A stretch of DNA of 64,000 bases from Pomphorhynchus laevis (taxonomy: Eukaryota > Acanthocephala > Palaeacanthocephala > Echinorhynchida > Pomphorhynchidae), in assembly GCA_012934845.2 (NCBI GenBank), contig WNNJ02000678.1, positions 1 through 64,000 on the forward strand, written 5' to 3'. Below the pieces are notes generated by a model that ran no database searches, was not told the DNA's origin, and saw only the letters and a program-made list of their open reading frames with translations. Below, piece by piece: positions 57,341 through 64,000 of this stretch. Made by a program: the position numbers and the translations under genes. Every line of letters starts with the position of its first letter. Position 1 is the first letter of the stretch.

Positions 57341-59560
57341 AAAACATTGGTGACAATAATATTTTTTTTGTCGGTGAATGCCTTTCCTATTTTCAATAAC
57401 GATGTAGACCTACAATCTCGAGTCTCTTTCAAATTTACTACTATGTTTGACCAAACTTGTCTGCTATTTTTTTAAATATTAAATATTTCTTAGATATTAT
57501 ATTTTCTATTTAAGATATTATTTTTAATAAATATAAGCATAGAGTTGAGTAGATACGTTAGTAAAATTTCGATTTTTTTCTTGTTCAAGTGAAATAATTC
57601 AAATGATAGAAACCTTTATAATCTTGATAACTAGACGGTTAAGTTTATTTAATCAGTTAATCGATTATTTGTACAGTCTCGGCATTCCGACAAAGAAAAA
57701 TATGTAAAAGTTCACTTAATATGCCAAAGTCCATAGTTTATCGATTATTCCTACCGTCTCGACATTCCATTAAAGAAAAATCTGTCAAAGTTCGGAACAG
57801 TAAGATCAAAATTCACGTTGGTAATTTTATATTTAATTTTAAATGCGACGATTGTAATGTGTGAATCATAAGTTTGTAATTTGGGTGAACTAGCCCTATA
57901 AACCTTAAATAGCAAACGTGACTACATTTTCTCATCAAAAGATTTTATCGATTGCTGAGCTACTACAGTAATATATGTTCTATTATAAGGCCTTCATAAT
58001 CATGTTGTAGCATAATTAGCATTTACCTGAATTCGTTGTATTCTTCGAAAGCATAACTTCTCTCACTGTCAATTGTTTCCAAATATATTGATTCGCGTAA
58101 TCAGCCAATGCTGTATATCGGTTACGAATTATTGTTAAATACTTGCAATTAATTGTACGTGTTGCTAATGAGTTTATCATTACAGCGTGTTATTTTCATT
58201 TGTCGTATTCTGATAAACACATGTACCTTCTGTCATAAGATCAATAACAATCTGTATTTTACGAATACCTTAATATCCGGTATTTAAAACGCCAGACAAC
58301 AGTTTGAAGTTTAGGATAACAATGTTCAATACACATTGTTGGTTATTTAAATCCAAAATAAGCAAATCGTTCTCAGTGCGGATATCTCAACCGCCACCTA
58401 ATGTCGAATTTTTAAAGACATTTGGGTTTTGGTAACAAGCACTACGCCTATTTAACCTTTATTGTTCATAAACTACACCAGTCTGCAATATCAGATGCCC
58501 CGTAGTGTAATAATATCAGTAGACATTGAGATTGTTCGAAGCCCATTTTACGAGAAAAATTACAGACTGCAGTGTTGCAACAATTAAATCGATGTGAGTA
58601 ATGACGATAAAATATTATAAATATCAGAGTGATTACAGCATTTTAAGACATTTGTATATCAACATCCTAGGTATCATTCTATGTTTACGACTAAGACACA
58701 TCACTTCATTGATTTACTATAGTGTTTCAGTGTATCATAGGATTCCTTTATTGAATGCAAGCCTTACAAATTTTACATCATTTAAATAACCAAGCTAAAG
58801 ATAGTCACACAATTGTCATTATTTTCGATTTCAAGCTACTGAAAATATACTTATATCAGAAAAATATAAAATTATAAAATTATCAGAATTTTTAAATCTA
58901 ATCCATTCACTTAATTATATGATTAATAGGAAATTTTGTATTCTAAATTTTGTGGCGTTGCGGATAGATGAAAAACAAAATTGAAATTTGTATCTTCGTT
59001 ATTGATATATTAAAATAACTTATTTTTAATTTACTTGTGAGAATGCATTAAATAGTAGAAACTATACATTATAGTTGGTTTTGAAACTTGGTTTTAATAT
59101 CTGATTAATAAATTTTTATTTAATAATAATTTTAAGTAAATAAGTGATTTAACGGAAATGACAGGTCAATAAAGAATAGAAGTGAACAAGGTCAATGAGG
59201 CAGGATTGGATACTATCTTATTCACATAAAATTTAATGTGATAATTATCGTACTTTTATTCTGCAGTTATGGCAAAAGTTGTATCTCAGTTTCATTATAA
59301 TTTAACAAAAGTTTTTTTATAACTTAATTTAAATATTAAACAACGTTTTAAATGAATTCTTGTAATTCTGCGTTTTAATTATTTAATTATTTAATTATTA
59401 TTTGTCATTAATTATTTGTTTAATTAAAATTTAATATATGTAGACTCAGTTATCGGATCTGATTGTAAATAAATATTGTCGTTGATGCTAAATCCACATT
59501 TTATTCATAAGCATTTCGGATGCCTAAAAAATAAAGTTTCGATTTATCTTTACCTCCATT
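57341..59560. other. Intergenic, no gene recognised
   Basis: AT-rich. A direct repeat of about 55 bp (ATCGATTATT, GTCTCGACATTCC, AAAGAAAAATCTGT) occurs at about 57660-57712 and 57738-57793. Short open frames only. Confidence 0.4.
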
Positions 59561-59569
59561 TTCACCTTA

Positions 59570-60560
59570 TACACTCTTGACTATTGATGATGTTCATACG
59601 GAGCTGTTGAAACTTTCAATAAGTAGCGTTAGTGGCCATGATGATTTTCCTTCGATACTTTTACGTGAAACGTCAGAATATGTGCTATCATTGGTGGCGT
59701 ATGTTTAGTTTTCCCCAGTCGACTGAAAAATATCAATAATTCGTTTTATTCTTAAGCAAGGTCATTGTATCTTGTTGAATGTTTCATGCAAAAATGTTAT
59801 CTGTTGCATGCAAGATACTTTAAAAATATCCATAAACGAATTAGTATTTATTTGGATCAGTTTAGTTAGATCTCTTCACGTAAGCATAAATTTTTCTGTT
59901 TTCATTCAACAGTTACCAATCTCGTTCTTGTTCGTGAAAGTTAATCACATATTGTGATCGTTGTATTGTTTTAGATGTGATTATTTCGACCTCGCCAAAG
60001 CATTGATAGTGTTGATCACAACATCCTGATTTCAAAACTTGAGAGGTACTGTATATAATCTTTTATGTGTTTTTGATCAGAAACTTTATTTTAGGTCGGT
60101 AGTTTGCATTTCAAGTTAGTTGAACATTAACAAAATGATTCAAAATTACTGGAGTCCCTAAAGGATCTATGCTTTGACCATTGCTATTTAATATATATGT
60201 CAATTACTTTACTGGTGTAGTAAAAAATGAGTGTCACATATATGCCAATGACCACAAAATATGGTTCCGAGCCAATGGTTCGGTCGACTTCAATCTCCCA
60301 TCGATACTATACTAAAATATTGTCAATTTTATGGTTTGTTAGCAAGTGAACCAAATATGCCGCAAATGCATATTGATTTATTTTGTTGTGTAGGTGAGTA
60401 TTTTATCAATTCAAAAATAATCGAGACGTTAAGTCAATATTATGCTTTAGGCGTTTTTATTAAAAACGACATTAAGACTTGTTCACACACATATTATGTG
60501 GCGAGTAAATGCAAGCTGATGCTAGGAAATTGTCGTTCGTTCAATTATATACTTAAATGA
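59570..60560 (+). mobile_element. CR1-like LINE, decayed RT fragment
   Basis: Successive frames read LTIDDVHTELLKLSISSVSG, then FDLAKALI with VLITTS (old block A), GVPKGSML with PLLFNIYVNY (block B), YANDHKIWFRANGS (block C, D to N), and YYALGVFIKNDIKT. They follow the order of the intact ORF2 at 54158-57148 from about its residue 490. Many frameshifts; 5'-truncated and old. Confidence 0.75.
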
Positions 60561-60721
60561 GGGTGGAATTTTGCATGTTGCTTAATGAGAAACTTCGTCC
60601 CAATTTAAATAAATATTTTTTTACAAAACCACATACGTTAGAAAACAAAACACAGCAAACATATAACAATGTTAGAATAAATCTTCTTTATCAGTCTCTA
60701 GATATGCCTAAGTCTTCTATA

Positions 60722-63640
60722 CGTATCACGGCCTTAGGTCCAGTGGGATCTGAGCCCCCGGCCGCACCAACGCGTCGCCTTACGACTGAACCATTCAGGG
60801 TATTTCACCGTCCCTGAGAGTCCAGTCGAAGCGGACTATGGTCGGTAATTTCGAGATGAGGTACTTTAGAAACCTTAGTATTTGCTCTGGGAGACGTCCT
60901 CTAGAGAAGAAGACTAATCCCTAGATAGTTCAAGTACTCCATAGACGTACTTGGGTTTTCTCATTCAATACAGATGATGGGCCCGTTTCAAGGTCCATCT
61001 AGCTCTGTTTTTCGTAGATGGATATGAGGGAATTTGAAATCGAAATGGGCCACAGGTCTTTGGGACATGAAACCGATTTTTTCATCGGTAAAAATATACG
61101 TCGACTATAATTGCTGCTGGCTACATCGGATGTTGAGGCTAAAATCATTGTGACGGCCAATTCTCCTCTTTGATCGGTTGTCAATAGCTGGTAAACTCGA
61201 GAAGAGAGTGAAGCGACGGATTTGAAGGTGCCCGAAAGTGGGCCTCCAAGAGTTAAGGATATCTGTAACAGATAACTCCCATTTCCTGAAGTCACCCAAA
61301 GGCGGGAATGGCTGGGGAGAAATCGTTGCTCCATAATTATGTAGGGCTAGTGACTCCTCTAAAACTCTATCAAGGCTTACGCTACCAATCCAACTCGATG
61401 CCCTCTCACGCCAGCAGACAAACTTCTCCTTATAAATATCCCCCAAAAAATCCCGAGAGGGATTAAGACGAGCAATACTCGTCCTGTCTCTACTCAGCTG
61501 GAGCCTATATCTAGAACTCCAATATTAATTCGTGAGAACCTGCCGGAAGGAAGCAGAGAGATTAGGAAGGTGTAGCATTTTTGATAGGACCTTCAGTTTT
61601 GTTGGAGTTGGATTGTAAATGCGACCTCTATAAGTGGTCGAATGGATCCCGTTAGCTTGCGAATAGAGGTTGGAATTAAATTCGGTCAAACTCTCATTCC
61701 CTATCCCGGGGAAGAGTTGGATAGCTGTCTGAAAGAAGGCCACACTGATAGGGTCAAAACGAAACCTCATTCTAAGCAACGTATCTTTCTCAGACGCCAG
61801 CGTATTTGGTCATGATAGGTGGTCATATGTTGGCGCGACTGCTCAGTACAGATAGGTTTTTACAACCACATCATATGTAGCAGTAATATGTATAATATGA
61901 GATAATCGTTCATGGCTCTGCGGAGTGCTGCATTAATCCAACGACCAGTTATGTTGTTGAAGTCACCAAGTAACATGACGTAGTCGCTGCTTAAGATCCG
62001 ATCCAGAAGGTCATGATTCTTGTGAATTTCCCCCGACCTGATGTAGACATTGGCTATGCTGATGCGTTTACCGTTCTTAAGTAGTGATATAAATAAACAA
62101 GAAAGGGCTGATCACGAGTAGTTTTATAAGAGGGAGTTTTAACTAGGGTTAGAAGACCTTGAGAAGAAGATGAGTGTGGAGGGGTTATGTATGGAGTAAA
62201 GTGGGTGATTATATGCTTTGGGATAAATCGAGTAATGTTCTGGGGGAGACGGGTAGACCGCGTTTCCTGTAGGACTATAACATCTGCATATCTACTAGAT
62301 AGAAGCCTAAGAGCGGAAGCTCCTCCTGAATTCCACTGAAGAATATTAAGTGAAAAAGGTTCTTGATTACTTCCCATTGCGTTAGAGTTACCGGAGTGCG
62401 ACGCCCTCCCCCTAGTTGGAACCGGAGGCGAGAAAGTTGCTCTTCCCATTCCGGCCTCAGCAGATGGAGTCATTGCACACGGGCGTTATCTTTATTTCCC
62501 GTGGTGATCGCCGCTAATTCCCAGTCATTCCCTCTTTTAGATAGTTTGAGGGAGGAGAGTTTATGGATCAAGCTGCCCTCTTCTTTGAAACAGGATCTGT
62601 CTTAGACGAATTATTTGAATTTGATGTAGTTTGACTTTGTGCCGCACCACATATAAAAAACAGATTTATTTTTACGTTGCAAATGCGTGCCGGTGCACGC
62701 TTACAAGACTACAGAAAAGAACAGAAATCTAAATCATGTGTCGAGAAGGTGGGTAGGAGGCGGTATTTGAATGTAATAAAGGAGAGAGCGCGGCGGATAT
62801 CGAGAGAGCTGATTACAAGCGAGTGGGGCGGCGACGAGGAAACATCGTAGACCATAGTTATTAGAGTAATTGAGAACGTGGTAATAATTACTAATATATT
62901 AGTAATCAAGACGAAAAAAAATTTTTCAAGTTTTTCAAAGAGGCCTGATGCTTGGCATCGATTAGGCGGATTATATTCAGGTCTGAAAGTTTGTTAATAG
63001 CTGTGCTAGCTTCCACGAAGCTGGAGTGCTTAACAGGAGCAGCACAGTGTCGTTTTGTATAAGCTTTAAAATAGTTACATTTTCTTGACCACGCCGGGTG
63101 GTTCCCTCCACAATTAGAACACTGCGTGGCACTATCACACTTCCCATGTGTATGCTCGACAAGAAAGCCACAGACTTCACACTATTGGGGTAGGTGGCAT
63201 CCTGACCCCCCCCAGTGCCCGCACTTGTGGCAGTTATTAAAGTGCGGGTATGTCTGGTGGTCTGTATCGATCATAGTAAAAGTAAAGCAGTGCACAAGAA
63301 AAGGGTTACATGCCGATCTGGACAGAAAATAAGATACATCCACCGAGGTGGAGTAGAAGGCAACTGGCACTGGTAGGCCCTTCTTCCCTGTAATAAATCT
63401 GGTATTGGATACTTTGAATTGATTCTCAAGGGCAAAAACGACTTCCGAATTAAGGAACGGAGGAATGTTTGCTATTTTTAAGAAAGCTTGAATGGGCTTG
63501 AAATTAATCGTGCCTAAGTCAGCTAGTTTTTCGTTAAAGTAATCAATATATGCAATATCTAGGTCAGAGGTTAAAAATGAGATCCTTATCTCTGGCATTT
63601 TTGTTTGATCCTCCGATTACGCGTTGTTTTAATTAGTTTT
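60722..63640 (-). mobile_element. I/Jockey-group LINE, copy E (RT core deleted)
   Basis: Minus strand. ORF1 at 63182-63598 (139 codons, ending in an NCHKCGHWGGSGC knuckle), endonuclease at 62054-62473 (LNILQWNSGGASALRLLSS, VIVLQETRS), the linker region at 61525-61779 (FFQTAIQLFPGIGNESL) and the RT entry at 60999-61446. Sequence then jumps from SISNSLISIYEK to the post-RT tail, so the catalytic RT blocks are gone. The 3' end, read on the minus strand, is AAGGCCGTGATACG near 60722. It also hosts a foreign LINE tail at 62640-62930. Confidence 0.85.
62640..62930 (-). mobile_element. LINE 3' tail inserted in copy E
   Basis: On the minus strand, a C-terminal-like peptide (LSFITFKYRLLPTFSTHDL) is followed by a 3' UTR with CTTGTAAGCGTGCACCGGCA and CGCATTTGCAACG. 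The latter matches the 3' UTR of the intact CR1-like copy (CTTGTAAGTGTGCAGCTGGC, CGCATTTGCCACG at about 57287-57321). It splits the ORF1/endonuclease region of copy E. It is a severely 5'-truncated CR1-like insertion. Confidence 0.6.
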
Positions 63641-63837
63641 TTGCCGTCCCCATTTGATGTGCACATTGATAGTGACGTTTCCTCAGTTTCGACAGAAAAT
63701 TATTAAATATGAATTTTTACAACGAAGTATATCTTGACTTGTTAGAGCCATTAAGAACTTCACATACAATGATCTTCTCTCCGTATAAAAATACTTAACA
63801 CAGAGCAATATCTTATAAATTAATATCTTATTAATTT
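63640..63837. other. Short spacer, no gene recognised
   Basis: AT-rich DNA between LINE copy E and the fragment at the window end. Confidence 0.4.
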
Positions 63838-64000
63838 GCCCCCACACATATACTTGGTGGGGCACTCGACATCATCGCTGTCCCCGATCATTTTGCTGCC
63901 TACACCTCACTGTCCATCTCTGATCCTGGTCTATCCGATCACTTTCTTATCACCCTTGATCTCACTCACAACCACACCCCTCCTCACACACCTACAATTC
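63838..64000 (+). mobile_element. L2-like LINE endonuclease fragment (runs off window)
   Basis: Open to the window end: THILGGALDIIAVPD, then SLSISDPGLSDHFLITLDL. The LD.I followed by GLSDH (Asp-His pair) is the end of an apurinic-type LINE endonuclease. The style (SLSVSDPGLSDHS) is typical of the L2/CR1 group. It is 5'-truncated at about 63838; the RT should follow beyond the window. Confidence 0.75.

Overview
The window is very AT-rich eukaryotic DNA, almost certainly from an invertebrate animal. The evidence is a spliced TALE-class homeobox gene with tiny introns (47-59 bp), several LINE clades (I/Jockey-like, RTE, CR1 and L2-like), Penelope-like fragments, a Ty3/Gypsy fossil of Mag type, a tRNA-derived SINE, and many foldback repeats. 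There is no bacterial gene organisation. The homeobox gene recalls the fast-evolving TALE genes of spiralians, but the phylum cannot be settled from this window.

Positions 1-15415 hold two full units and one truncated unit of a recent tandem duplication (about 6.7, 7.0 and 1.7 kb). Each full unit carries one four-exon gene for a 218-residue homeodomain protein (4460-5276 and 11452-12268). The two proteins are identical. The protein has two engrailed-homology-1 (Groucho-binding) motifs and a divergent TALE homeodomain, so it looks like a transcriptional repressor. Each unit also holds an array of roughly 230-bp subrepeats, and a possible small two-exon gene near its start. In unit 2 about 1 kb of the homeobox gene's 3' flank has replaced part of the subrepeat array.

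Positions 15420-25350 are transposon-rich: a broken Mag-type Ty3/Gypsy fossil on the minus strand, a near full-length but decayed I/Jockey-group LINE, a Penelope-like fragment, and a second LINE tail. Positions 25590-33000 hold an EF-hand-like reading frame, 300-bp tandem repeats, a chain of hairpins, a 16-bp minisatellite, a lysine-rich reading frame and a retroelement-associated protein remnant.

Positions 33197-47400 hold a second copy of the I/Jockey-group LINE and then AT-rich DNA with short mobile or foldback sequences: Penelope-type tails with hammerhead-like hairpins, a SINE, a MITE, a GC-rich foldback, a Penelope RT fragment, and one candidate host exon.

Positions 47640-64000 are dominated by LINEs: an RTE fragment, three CR1-like copies (one with an open 996-codon EN-RT frame at 54158-57148), an L2-like fragment trapped between long inverted arms, further copies of the I/Jockey-group LINE, and an L2-like endonuclease fragment running off the end. 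The only convincing intact host genes are the two homeobox copies; most of the rest is mobile-element debris.
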